Of a DNA stretch of 12,818 nt, positions 1 to 6,655 are shown one piece after another; position 1 is the first letter of the stretch, and each line of letters opens with the position of its first letter. Location of the stretch: the NCBI GenBank assembly GCA_910585015.1, contig CAJUCT010000073.1, forward strand, positions 1-12,818, written 5' to 3'. A program made the translations under genes and the position numbers. This stretch comes from an uncultured Acetatifactor sp. GTDB lineage: Bacteria; Bacillota; Clostridia; Lachnospirales; Lachnospiraceae. Under the pieces are notes generated by a model. It saw only the letters and a program-made list of their open reading frames with translations, searched no databases and had not been told where the DNA came from.

Positions 1-27
1 ATGCAGGCATATTGGGATTTTATGAAT

Positions 28-137
28 AAGAAATAAATTCCATCGGCTGAATATCTCCAATAAGCCACAGCCTGACAAGGCAGGGAAGGCATCCCTGGCT
101 TTCCGGCAAATCGGAGAATCGGGGAGCAGGGGGAGCT
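28..137 (+). repeat. Intercistronic structured repeat, copy R1
   Basis: First of five related copies in the window (others near 491, 1695, 2401 and 12062). The core is at 51-136 and contains a hairpin CAGGG/CCCTG (81-85 with 93-97) after a short GCCT-GACA-AGGC hairpin (70-81). CTCCAAT near 55-61 can pair imperfectly with ATCGGAG near 110-116 to close the element. The left flank (about 28-50) is also similar to the flank of copy R5, so the repeat may begin just after a stop codon; TAA codons lie at 27-29 and 34-36, so bases 1-29 or 1-36 are probably the tail of an upstream gene I cannot identify. The function is unknown; a cis-acting RNA or a recombining intergenic repeat are both possible. 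Confidence 0.65.
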
Positions 138-165
138 TTACAGATTAACTTTTTGGAGGCGTGGT

Positions 166-372
166 TTGAAAAAGAAACTCATTATTGTTTTCGTGGTAAT
201 AGCGGTGATTCTGCTGCTGATTCCGGTTAAAAAGGTCTATGAGGATGGTGGGACACAGACCTATACAGCCCTGACTTATAAAGTGATTGTCTGGAAGCAG
301 ATAGATGGGAAAACAGGAACGGAATTTTACATTTTTCCTAACAATTTCCACCAGTTAGATTATTACGAGTGA
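166..372 (+). CDS. Small membrane-anchored hypothetical protein (68 aa)
   Basis: I start this at TTG 166 because GGAGG at 155-159 lies 6 nt upstream and no in-frame ATG gives a comparable protein. Residues 1-3 are basic (MKKK) and about 4-22 form one strongly hydrophobic helix (LIIVFVVIAVILLLIPV). The rest is a small polar domain, including GTQTYTALTYKVIVWKQI, which would face outward if the helix is an uncleaved signal anchor. I have an impression of similar short proteins (YEDGG... ALTYK... FP.N) in Lachnospiraceae genomes but know no function. It lies 30 nt after repeat copy R1, and its stop is followed within 25 nt by a gene remnant. Confidence 0.7.
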   Translation: MKKKLIIVFVVIAVILLLIPVKKVYEDGGTQTYTALTYKVIVWKQIDGKTGTEFYIFPNNFHQLDYYE

Positions 373-393
373 CTTTTGAAAGGCTGTTTTTGT

Positions 394-529
394 ATGGAGA
401 TAACAGGACGCGGCACAGAACGTCTATATGGGAAATAAGTTCCTCACCCTGCGGAAAAGCGAGGTCGCAAAAGTTGCGCCGGACAGGGCTTCTCCCCGGT
501 TTCCGGCAGATTGGGGAGAGGCTTCATGA
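394..529 (+). pseudogene. Internally deleted remnant of the repeat-associated protein family (copy A)
   Basis: ATG 394 begins MEITG, which parallels MDVTG at the start of the remnant at 2482. The reading frame then breaks. From 407 (frame of GAC 407-409) the sequence reads DAAQNVYMGNKFLTLRKSEV then AKVAPDRA, almost identical to the same segment of the 2482 remnant. At about 490 family homology stops and the 3' half of the repeat element begins, so the frame runs on as unrelated residues to TGA 527-529. The gene has therefore lost an N-terminal internal piece and its whole C-terminal part. The joint between coding remnant and repeat suggests a deletion that used the repeat. No function can be assigned to the family. 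Confidence 0.7.
491..525 (+). repeat. Intercistronic structured repeat, partial copy R2
   Basis: Only the 3' half of the element is present: a CCCCGG...TTCCGGCAGATTGGGGAG block closely matching copy R3 (about 1726-1750). It is fused at about 490 to a coding remnant. As in copies R4 and R5, a purine-rich GGGGAGAGG tract is followed shortly by an ATG (530), suggesting that the right end of the element normally supplies the ribosome binding site of the next gene. Confidence 0.6.
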
Positions 530-595
530 ATGGCAAAGTTTTCTTTTAGCTGTTTTTGTAAAGAAAGCCAAAGCATAACAGGAAGGCAAGATATT

Positions 596-1678
596 ATGAA
601 AAGATTGATTATATTGGTTTTATGGGTGGTTTGTATGCTGGCTTTGCTTGTTGGGTGTTCCAGTCAGGAAAATGAAATAGGAGATATCGATAATCATACG
701 CCGATTGCTTTGTTGGATGATGTGGTTGTTTATAACTATATTGATGATGACGGCGCATTGGTAATTGGACGATATGTTCTTTCCTCAAAAAGGCAATCAG
801 ATATCGTAAGTGTGGAAGAGTTTTATATTTCAAGTGGAAAACCTACAGTGATTGATAATTCTGTTATTCTGCCTGTAACCTTAAATACAAACGAACATAA
901 ACTTTTGATGGTAAACGCTGATTCTGACACATCTGAAATGATATTTAGCGAATTTAATTCTTATCCAATGGACGCAGTTTCTGTAATGAACACAGACATT
1001 TATATGTTAAGCACCATGAAAGATGATGTGGCTACAGCAACTTATATCAGAAAATATAATGAGAATACCGGGGATATGGATATCTGCATTGAAAAACAGT
1101 TTACAGATAATACAGGTGAGCAGATAACGACATTTGCCTGTAGCAACGAAAATATTTATGTGCTGGTAAATAATATGGGAGCAGAAAATGATGTTTATAT
1201 AGAAATTTATGATGATAAAAAATATGATTTACTTGGTAAGCTGTACTTTGATTCTGAATTGAGAAATTTTGTTTCCAATAATGGGATAGTAGAATTTTAT
1301 TGTTTTGACAGTTACATATACATAAGGAATTTTTCAGATTATGGTGCGATAGGGGAAATAGAAAATAACCAGATAAAAACCTTTCTTAATTTGCCTAGTT
1401 TGCGTATGGCTTATAACGGTAAAAATACGCAGGATAATTATTATGGATTTTTTGTAAGAAATGGCAGAGAGCTTTATCTTTTAGATGTTTATTCTGATAC
1501 TCTATATGAAACCAATTTAGATCTATCACAAGATGAAAGCATTCGTAATGCTATCTCTGATGGAAATAATATATGTATCAGTATTCTTGATGAGAGGGAT
1601 ACAGAGTCTTTTACAACAAAAAAGACCATTATAGTGGATTTCAATGAATTGAAAGAAAAAGCATATCAAACAAAGTGA
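596..1678 (+). CDS. Putative lipoprotein (360 aa), function unknown
   Basis: The ATG at 596 is chosen because AGGAAGG lies about 9 nt upstream and translation from it begins with a textbook lipoprotein signal peptide: MKR, a hydrophobic stretch LIILVLWVVCMLALL, and the lipobox LVGC followed by SSQ. An in-frame ATG at 530 would bury this signal and is unlikely. The mature part is acidic and rich in D, N, Y and I, with recurring short beta-like segments (for example DVVVYNYIDDDGALVIGRYV, NIYVLVNNMG, DSYIYIRNFSDYG). This could be a beta-propeller-like repeat protein, but I cannot assign a family. It should be exported and anchored to the outer face of the membrane. The gene is clearly AT-richer than the remnants around it, consistent with a separate origin. 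Repeat copy R3 begins about 17 nt after the stop. Confidence 0.8.
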   Translation: MKRLIILVLWVVCMLALLVGCSSQENEIGDIDNHTPIALLDDVVVYNYIDDDGALVIGRYVLSSKRQSDIVSVEEFYISSGKPTVIDNSVILPVTLNTNEHKLLMVNADSDTSEMIFSEFNSYPMDAVSVMNTDIYMLSTMKDDVATATYIRKYNENTGDMDICIEKQFTDNTGEQITTFACSNENIYVLVNNMGAENDVYIEIYDDKKYDLLGKLYFDSELRNFVSNNGIVEFYCFDSYIYIRNFSDYGAIGEIENNQIKTFLNLPSLRMAYNGKNTQDNYYGFFVRNGRELYLLDVYSDTLYETNLDLSQDESIRNAISDGNNICISILDERDTESFTTKKTIIVDFNELKEKAYQTK

Positions 1679-1694
1679 AAAAGGCTATCCATTA

Positions 1695-1765
1695 TATATC
1701 TCCAATAAAACACAGAGAGCAGGCTTCCCCGGTTTCCGGCAGATTGGGGAATCGGGGAGCAGGAA
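1695..1765 (+). repeat. Intercistronic structured repeat, copy R3
   Basis: It begins TATCTCCAATAA (1697-1708) and ends ATTGGGGAATCGGGGAG (1743-1759), as in R1, but the middle is shorter and has lost the GCCT-GACA-AGGC hairpin. CTCCAAT (1700-1706) and ATTGGGG (1743-1749) can form a 7-bp closing stem with one G-U pair. It sits just after the lipoprotein stop codon. Confidence 0.6.
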
Positions 1766-1790
1766 GAAAACCAATAATACACAAACGATA

Positions 1791-1838
1791 AAAGGGAACC
1801 AAGCAGAGATAGAACCATATGCCTGTCTGGTTCCCTTT
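1791..1838 (+). terminator. Long perfect inverted repeat, probable terminator
   Basis: AAAGGGAACCA (1791-1801) and TGGTTCCCTTT (1828-1838) are perfect 11-bp complements with a 26-nt loop. The 3' arm ends in TTTCT rather than a long U tract. The stem starts with AAA, so it could work in both directions. It lies 113 nt after the lipoprotein gene and 104 nt before the next start, as expected for a transcript end. Confidence 0.6.
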
Positions 1839-1941
1839 CTACATATCGGTGCGGGGAGATAGCAAAAGATGTATTTTGGGGGAGAGGAGGTGGTATTATC
1901 CGGAAAATGAAATGAACATATAAGTCAGTAGGCGGTACAAG

Positions 1942-2385
1942 ATGGAAAGTAAAATGGAGCGAATCAATGCATTGTTGGAGAAGCCATGTTTTATTATGGA
2001 TTATCTTCCGGAGCAGGTGGAACCGGACAATGGCGGGCAGTTTTTTGATGTGGAGTATTATCTGCTGAACAGCGATAAACATACAGGGCTGAAAGACAGG
2101 TTTGTTGCCATTATTTTGAAACTGATGTGCTATTACCATGTATCTATTCTGTGGAATGGATGGGTTGACCGTCCTTCACCGAAAATGATAGAGGAAGCAG
2201 TCTGTGAAATTATGGGGAACCATTCGGGCACGCTGAATGTCCTGTTTGTGGAGGAAGATGCGTTGCTGGTTTTTGATTGGGATTGCTTAAATCTGTCAGT
2301 GTATAATCCGTCAGAAAAAGCGCAGTCCATTATGGAAAAGATAGCGTTTTCGGAAGGCTTGTTCTGGAGGAAGGCAGCAGACTAA
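1942..2385 (+). CDS. Conserved hypothetical cytoplasmic protein (147 aa)
   Basis: ATG 1942 is preceded by AGGCGG about 6 nt upstream; a second in-frame ATG at 1954 is a possible alternative start. No signal peptide or membrane helix is present. The protein is acidic, with conserved-looking segments EKPCFIMDYLPEQV (residues about 13-26), GGQFFDVEYYLLN, ILWNGWVDRPSPKMIEEAV, VFDWDCLNLSVYNP and a C-terminal EGLFWRKA. I have seen proteins of this appearance in Lachnospiraceae genomes annotated only as hypothetical. I cannot assign a role. It stands between a terminator and repeat copy R4 and is probably transcribed alone. Confidence 0.75.
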   Translation: MESKMERINALLEKPCFIMDYLPEQVEPDNGGQFFDVEYYLLNSDKHTGLKDRFVAIILKLMCYYHVSILWNGWVDRPSPKMIEEAVCEIMGNHSGTLNVLFVEEDALLVFDWDCLNLSVYNPSEKAQSIMEKIAFSEGLFWRKAAD

Positions 2386-2400
2386 TTCCGAATAAAAAAT

Positions 2401-2473
2401 TATATCCCTAATAATCCACAGCCTGACAGGACAGGGCAGGCATCCCCGGCGTTTCGGCAAAATAGAGAGAGGC
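2401..2473 (+). repeat. Intercistronic structured repeat, copy R4
   Basis: It begins 16 nt after the stop of the 147-aa gene. It contains the GCCTGACAGG block (2421-2430), the AGGGCAGGCATCCCC block (2433-2447) and GGCGTTTCGGCAA, matching R1 and R5. It ends in GAGAGAGG, which serves as ribosome binding site for ATG 2482. This copy shows the native arrangement most clearly: gene stop, element, start of the repeat-associated family gene. Confidence 0.65.
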
Positions 2474-2481
2474 GATTGAAC

Positions 2482-2730
2482 ATGGATGTAACAGGAATAG
2501 CAAAAAGCCATCATGCGGGCGTCCCCAAAGCGTCATCCAAGAAGGAATGGTAGCTGTCTGACTCCCTCCGGGAGAGGATAGCCGGATACGCCAGGGAGGA
2601 TGCGGCGCAGGGCATCTATATGGGGAATAAGTTCCTCGCCCTGCGGAAAAGCGAGGTGGCCAAAGTCGCGCCGGACAGGGCGGCGCTGATGGGGAAGGTT
2701 GACATGAAAACGATACGGGTCCAGATATGA
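2482..2730 (+). pseudogene. N-terminal remnant of the repeat-associated protein family (copy B), with in-frame TAG
   Basis: ATG 2482 lies about 10 nt after the GAGAGAGG of repeat R4. The frame reads MDVTGIAKSHHAGVPKASSK, KEW, then TAG at 2551-2553, then continues with clear coding character (LRERIAGYAREDAAQGIYMG, NKFLALRKSEVAKVAPDRAA, LMGK) and ends at TGA 2728-2730. The segment after the stop matches the remnant at 407-490 almost residue for residue. A single base change would restore a sense codon at 2551. From roughly 2700 the sequence changes to the permease remnant, so the C-terminal half of the gene is gone; a C-terminal half of what may be the same family occurs at 11535-12056. The segment is GC-richer than its neighbours. 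I know no function. Confidence 0.7.
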
Positions 2731-3541
2731 CTTGCGGTGTTTATCTGATTACATGGGAGGATTACAGCCACATGGAGGAAGGGGCAGAACCGCTTGGGGC
2801 GGACGAGGTTTTCGTATTTTCTTCCTCAAAGGATTTAGGAGTTTTGGAAATTAGTTTTGACAGTTTGAAATACCGGGTAAAAGCTGAGTTATGGGAGCTT
2901 GCTATACGAAGTAAAAGCGTGCTGTCATCTGAAACACATTATTATTTTATCTGCCCGATGCAGAAAGACATAGACAATATCCTTGCCGAACTGTCACCTG
3001 CTGAAAATAAATTCAGTCAGACCTACAGCATGATGTTTGATGCGGAGGGCGGGCAGGAAACTGATTTTAATGCCGCTTTACAAAATCGGTTGGGCTCAAA
3101 TTATGCCGGGGCAAAATATGAAAATGCGGAAACAAAAAGGCAGAGTGATAATTATACCTATGGAGGTTTTCTGTTTATCGGTCTGCTGCTCAGTCTGCTG
3201 TTTATGATTTTTATGGCCTTGGTTATTATAAGCAGATCACAGAGGGATACAGTGACAGATACAATTTTGAAGTCATGCAGAAAGTAGGGCTTGACCAGAA
3301 TGAAGTGTCGGCCATAGTCCACAAAGAAATCCGGACTATGTTTTTCTTACCGCTGCTTATTGCAGTTATCCATCTGGCTGTTTCACTTTATGCAGTCGCC
3401 ATGCTGCTTGCCGTGTTTGGGCTGACAAATGTTCTGGTGCTTCTGCTCTGTGCGGGTACAATATCCTTGTTGTTTGCCTTTATCTATGTAGTAATGTATT
3501 TTAGTACCGCAAAAACCTATTGCAAAATAGTGATGCGCTGA
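2727..3541 (+). pseudogene. C-terminal remnant of a BceB/FtsX-type ABC transporter permease
   Basis: Two overlapping reading frames together give one protein. Frame 1 (2727-3229) has an extracytoplasmic-looking region (TCGVYLITWEDYSH, DEVFVFSSSKDLG) and a membrane helix GFLFIGLLLSLLFMIFMALV. At about 3229 the frame shifts, and the homologous continuation reads KQITEGYSDRYNFEVMQKVG in the frame of 3230, followed by LDQNEVSAIVHKEIR and two further helices, to a stop at 3539-3541. The order (helix, YKQI-like loop, MQKVG-like cytoplasmic segment, two helices) is that of the last FtsX domain in BceB-type permeases, which with BceA export or sense peptide antibiotics. Those proteins are about 600-670 aa; only about 270 codons remain, with no N-terminal half, no ATPase gene and a frameshift. 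The left edge joins a foreign remnant near 2700-2722. Confidence 0.75.
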
Positions 3542-3556
3542 TGGAAAGGAGTAAAT

Positions 3557-3765
3557 ATGAGTTTTAATTTTGGAATTATTTTTGCTGTTATCTGCATGAT
3601 AGGCGGTTTGCTTATGATTATCTTGTATAAGCCTTTTTGGTGGCTGATGAAGAAACAGGAAATGCCTGGCCATTACAAAGGTATCTGCGGATACCAGGCA
3701 TTCTGATGATATTGTTTGGCATTGAGATCATCGTCATAAGTATTGTTAACGATTTTGCGTTTTGA
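3557..3765 (+). pseudogene. Frameshifted gene for a small two-helix membrane protein
   Basis: ATG 3557 follows GAAAGGAG about 6 nt upstream. The open frame gives 49 aa (MSFNFGIIFAVICMIGGLLM, then ILYKPFWWLMKKQEMPGHYK, then GICGYQAF) ending at TGA 3704-3706. Switching frame around 3685-3688 continues as RIPGILMILFGIEIIVISIV and NDFAF to TGA 3763-3765, adding a convincing second helix. The intact ancestor was therefore probably about 69 aa with two membrane helices and a tryptophan-rich loop, somewhat like the small DUF6199-type membrane proteins, though I am not sure of that name. It lies 15 nt after the permease remnant and may once have been its operon partner. A sequencing error is an alternative, but the neighbouring permease is also frameshifted. 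Confidence 0.6.
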
Positions 3766-3801
3766 TTGAAGGGGTGATCTTCCGATAAATGGTGTGGGAA
3801 A

Positions 3802-4668
3802 ATGAGAAAATGGTTGACTAAAAAGGCACGGATAATGTTATGCGTCATAGGTACAATATTTTTTACTTTGTTTATTTGGACGGTATGGGGCAATACGGCA
3901 TTGATGACGAATGCAGTTGCAATTTCAAGCAGCCGTATCCCTGCCGCATTTTCAGGCTTTCGGATAGCGCAGGTATCAGACCTACATAATGCTGAATTTG
4001 GAAAAAACAATGCGGAATTATTAAAACTACTGTCCGAAAGTAAGCCGGATATCATCGTGATAACTGGCGATCTCATAGATGCCAATCACACGGATGTAGG
4101 GATAGCGTTAGGCTTTGCGCAGGAATCCGTCAGGATTGCCCCGACCTATTATGTGACGGGAAACCATGAAGTAGCAAGCCAGCAATATGATACTTTGAAA
4201 GCCGGGCTTGAAGAGGCGGGGATTATCGTGCTGGAGGATGAATCCATTTCTTTAGAGCAGGGTGGGGAAACAATATCACTCATCGGATTGGCAGATCCCG
4301 ATTTTACGGTCAAGGGGGAAATGTTTGGTGAAGCCCCTGTTATGGTTAGTGCGAAACTGAAAAATCTGAATGACGGCGAAGGAAAATATACCATTATGCT
4401 CTCACACAGGCCGGAGCTGTTTGAAACGTATGTAAACTGCGGCATTGATCTGGTCTTTGCAGGCCATGCGCATGGCGGCCAGTTCAGGCTGCCGTTTATC
4501 GGCGGAGTGATTGCTCCTAATCAGGGTTTATTCCCTAAGTATGATGCCGGGCTGTATACAGACGGCGGCACGAACATGGTGGTCAGCCGCGGCATTGGAA
4601 ACAGCATCATACCACTGCGTTTCAATAACCGACCGGAGATTGTTTTGGTGGAACTGAATGCCGAATAA
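3802..4668 (+). CDS. Membrane-anchored metallophosphoesterase, YkuE/YaeI-like (288 aa)
   Basis: Calcineurin-like phosphoesterase with all expected metal-binding motifs in order: D60-x-H62 in SDLHN, GD at 89-90 (GDLID), GNHE at 120-123, H202 in SHRPE and GHAHGG at 221-226. A basic N-terminus and a hydrophobic helix at about 11-28 (IMLCVIGTIFFTLFIWTVWG) anchor it, with the catalytic domain outside the membrane. Family members such as B. subtilis YkuE and E. coli YaeI hydrolyse phosphodiester or phosphomonoester bonds, including UDP-diacylglucosamine-type lipids in the Gram-negative relatives; the substrate here cannot be read from sequence. Length is normal for the group. ATG 3802 is the first in-frame start after a stop and has only a weak purine tract (GTGGGAA) before it. 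It lies 36 nt after the frameshifted small membrane gene and ends 12 nt before a strong terminator. Confidence 0.93.
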   Translation: MRKWLTKKARIMLCVIGTIFFTLFIWTVWGNTALMTNAVAISSSRIPAAFSGFRIAQVSDLHNAEFGKNNAELLKLLSESKPDIIVITGDLIDANHTDVGIALGFAQESVRIAPTYYVTGNHEVASQQYDTLKAGLEEAGIIVLEDESISLEQGGETISLIGLADPDFTVKGEMFGEAPVMVSAKLKNLNDGEGKYTIMLSHRPELFETYVNCGIDLVFAGHAHGGQFRLPFIGGVIAPNQGLFPKYDAGLYTDGGTNMVVSRGIGNSIIPLRFNNRPEIVLVELNAE

Positions 4669-4680
4669 TACAAAAGACAA

Positions 4681-4725
4681 ACCGCCGCTATGGTTCATCA
4701 CCATATGCGGCGGTCTGCCATTTTG
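4681..4725 (+). terminator. Intrinsic terminator after the metallophosphoesterase gene
   Basis: ACCGCCGC...ATGGT (4681-4694) and ACCAT..GCGGCGGT (4700-4714) form a GC-rich hairpin of about 13 bp with a one-base bulge and a 5-nt loop. It is followed by TCTGCCATTTTG, a poor U tract. The reverse strand reads GTTTGTCTTTTG after the stem, so it may also work in the other direction. Confidence 0.75.
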
Positions 4726-4831
4726 ATAGGGACAGCCGGGATATGCTTACATGGCGGTTTGCGTTTGTGCCTCCTTGCGGGGCATCCGCCCCTGTATCGG
4801 ACGAAAGGCGATATGTCATATTCGGGTAGTG

Positions 4832-4852
4832 TTGTATGAGCCTCCCATACAA
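4832..4852. other. Perfect 7-bp inverted repeat upstream of the blaI-like gene
   Basis: TTGTATG (4832-4838) and CATACAA (4846-4852) are perfect complements with a 7-nt spacer, about 80 nt upstream of the repressor start. A second, short palindrome TTAATGATTAA lies at 4869-4879. Either could be an operator for the BlaI-like repressor, which binds as a dimer to dyads, but neither closely matches the TACA/TGTA dyads known from staphylococcal bla and mec. The rest of 4726-4860 shows no gene I can support. Confidence 0.35.
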
Positions 4853-4885
4853 AAAACGTCAACATATCTTAATGATTAACAATAA

Positions 4886-4914
4886 TTGACCGATATATAA
4901 AGTGACGAAATTAA
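4886..4914 (+). promoter_or_regulatory. Possible promoter of the blaI-blaR1-like operon
   Basis: TTGACC (4886-4891) could be a -35 box with AATTAA (4909-4914) as a weak -10 at 17-bp spacing. An alternative -10 is TATAAA at 4896-4901 without a good -35. The position just upstream of the repressor gene fits autoregulation by the dyads nearby. Confidence 0.35.
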
Positions 4915-4933
4915 ACGAAAGGAAGGCAGAGAT

Positions 4934-5347
4934 ATGGCGAAGGAAGAGATTACACCGAGCGAATGGCAGATTATGGAAGTCCTGTGGGCGTGCGGGGAGC
5001 CTTTGACATCCTCTGAGGTCTACAAGAGGATGCAGGGGAATGTGGGTATGTCGATGAGGATGGTGCGGGTGCTGATGAACCGCCTGAACCAGAAGGACAT
5101 CCTCGGCTACACGGTGGATGAGCATGATTCGAGGGTTTACCACTACTATGTGCAGAGGTCAAGGGAGGAATGCGTGAAGGAGAAAAGCAGGAAGTTTGTG
5201 GACAGCTATTTTTCCGGCAGCGGGACAAATGCAATGGTGGCATTGCTGCAGAGCTTCGCACTGACGGATGAGCAGATTAAGGAACTGGAGGAGATTCTGG
5301 AGAAAAGCAAAGGGCAGAATGCGGAATCCTCAGATAAAAAGGAGTGA
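4934..5347 (+). CDS. blaI: BlaI/MecI-family transcriptional repressor (137 aa)
   Basis: Penicillinase-repressor family winged helix protein. The N-terminal domain reads ITPSEWQIMEVLWACGEPLT (residues 6-25), then SSEVYKRMQ, MVRVLMNRLNQKDILGYTVD and SRVYHYYVQRS, the standard BlaI order of helices plus wing. The C-terminal part (about 75-125; VKEKSRKFVDSYFSG, ALLQSFALTDEQIKELEEIL) is the dimerisation helix region that is cleaved on induction in characterised members. Length is slightly above BlaI/MecI (about 123-126 aa) because of a charged tail. AAAGGAAGG lies about 8 nt before ATG 4934. The stop (5345-5347) overlaps the start region of the M56 protease gene, so the two form a coupled operon. 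It probably represses its own promoter; the wider target is unknown because no beta-lactamase gene is present. Confidence 0.92.
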   Translation: MAKEEITPSEWQIMEVLWACGEPLTSSEVYKRMQGNVGMSMRMVRVLMNRLNQKDILGYTVDEHDSRVYHYYVQRSREECVKEKSRKFVDSYFSGSGTNAMVALLQSFALTDEQIKELEEILEKSKGQNAESSDKKE

Positions 5348-5352
5348 TGGCC

Positions 5353-6597
5353 ATGCCCGACTGGAGACAATTAGCCAGCCTCATAAATTTTTGCACGGCT
5401 TATTACACTACCCAGCTTGTGCGGTGTACGGCATTTTCCTTCGTGCTGACCGGGCTTGTGATGCTGCTCCGGAAGATACTTTTTTCGGAACGGACTTTTT
5501 TTAGGGGAATGCCGTGGGCATTGTTTCTGGTCATCCCGTTTCTTGGAAGACTGAAGATGTTTTATGAAAATGTAGCCGTACTAAAGGTAACATGGAGGAT
5601 TACGGCAGTAACGGCTTCATGGCTGTGGGTTGACCGCATTTATATGGCGGGCATTCTGGTGACCGCCATCTGTATATTTGGAAAACGGATACGTCTTTGG
5701 AGGACTGTTGCTGGAATGGAAAAAGTTATGTTTGAAAATGTCCGTATCTATGTTACAGATATGAATATCACGCCATTTACCGTCGGGCTGCTAAAGCCGA
5801 AAATCGTCCTGCCGAAAGTGATGGAGGACAGTTACAGCAAAGATGAGCTTAAGTCTATTATACAGCATGAGCAGACGCATATCCGGTTAGGGCATTTATG
5901 GTTCGGGTTTGCATGGGATATCCTGCGGTGCCTCTTATGGGTGAACCCGTTACTGACAATCTTTCAGAAGCATTTCCGGGCGGATATGGAGGACATCTGC
6001 GACAGGGTTTGCATACAGAACAGCGGGAAGACAGCACATGAATACGGTATGGTATTGCTGAAAACCCTGAAACTGCTGAGTTCCGAATCGGAGGCTGCAC
6101 CGCCTGCCGTTACCTATGTGGGGGAAAGGGAATTCACAGATATGAAAAGACGTATGGGTGAAATTGCCAGTTTCCGTCCATACAAAAAAAGGATATGCGC
6201 AGGCATGGCGGCCGCAGCCGCCCTAATGATTGCGGCCATGCTGCTGGCGGTACATACACATTCCTATGCCCGCTGCAATGAAAACAGGGATATTCTGGTC
6301 GGCAAATATGATGGGGGGAATGCAGTTGTTTCATGCGACACCGAAGAGCTAAGCAGGATGATCTCATATGATGACGAGTATGTCTATGTAGAAAGGGAGG
6401 CTTTTGAGAAGTTCTTAATTGAAAACAATGCAGAAGGAGAGGTTTGGATTGTTTTCGGCGGGTTTTATAAACTTCCGGGTTTAACTGGCATAGCAGAGAG
6501 CTGTACTTACGAAAACAATTCAGAGGATGAGGTAGTGCGGATTCCCTATGAAAGCATCACGGACGACTGGTATTTTGGATTACTTAAAATGTTATAA
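5353..6597 (+). CDS. blaR1: BlaR1/MecR1-like M56 membrane metalloprotease (414 aa)
   Basis: Membrane zinc protease that in known systems cleaves or triggers loss of its cognate BlaI repressor. Hydrophobic helices are at about 24-40, 54-64, 97-109 and 283-300. The catalytic motif is HEQTH (172-176), with E213 in DMEDICD as likely third zinc ligand, and the family segment TPFTVGLLKPKIVLP precedes it (about 140-154). I choose ATG 5353 because AAGGAG (5339-5344) is 8 nt upstream; ATG 5347, which overlaps the blaI stop, and GTG 5344 are too close to it. After the last helix only about 115 residues remain, with no penicillin-binding SxxK/SxN/KTG sensor domain, so length is well below the roughly 585 aa of BlaR1. 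It probably senses something other than beta-lactams through this short outer domain. Confidence 0.88.
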   Translation: MPDWRQLASLINFCTAYYTTQLVRCTAFSFVLTGLVMLLRKILFSERTFFRGMPWALFLVIPFLGRLKMFYENVAVLKVTWRITAVTASWLWVDRIYMAGILVTAICIFGKRIRLWRTVAGMEKVMFENVRIYVTDMNITPFTVGLLKPKIVLPKVMEDSYSKDELKSIIQHEQTHIRLGHLWFGFAWDILRCLLWVNPLLTIFQKHFRADMEDICDRVCIQNSGKTAHEYGMVLLKTLKLLSSESEAAPPAVTYVGEREFTDMKRRMGEIASFRPYKKRICAGMAAAAALMIAAMLLAVHTHSYARCNENRDILVGKYDGGNAVVSCDTEELSRMISYDDEYVYVEREAFEKFLIENNAEGEVWIVFGGFYKLPGLTGIAESCTYENNSEDEVVRIPYESITDDWYFGLLKML

Positions 6598-6655
6598 GCA
6601 TTTCATGTAAAAGAAATGGATTTCAAATAATTTTATTATCAAGGAGGAAAAAATT

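Noticed and set aside
530..595. N-terminal extension of the lipoprotein from ATG 530
   Set aside because: Although a purine tract from repeat R2 precedes it, it would place 22 residues before a perfect lipoprotein signal peptide that has its own start and ribosome binding site at 596.
1666..2139. Long minus-strand open frame (157 aa)
   Set aside because: It spans the end of the lipoprotein gene, repeat R3, a terminator and the 147-aa gene, has no ribosome binding site, and its composition (H, P, F rich) is that of a reverse-strand shadow.
2551..2553. Pyrrolysine or selenocysteine recoding at in-frame stops
   Set aside because: The reading frames concerned are truncated remnants, no recoding structure is evident beside the stops, and the neighbouring genes are also decayed; nonsense mutation is the simpler reading.
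3618..4085. Minus-strand open frame of 155 aa over the metallophosphoesterase
   Set aside because: It overlaps a well-supported gene with all catalytic motifs on the + strand.
4894..4912. TGACGAA near 4903 as a Spo0A box of the blaI promoter
   Set aside because: A single 7-mer with one free base is expected several times by chance in a window of this size.
5268..5504. Plus-strand open frame across the blaI-blaR1 junction
   Set aside because: It is an out-of-frame shadow of both genes; no ribosome binding site or family motif.
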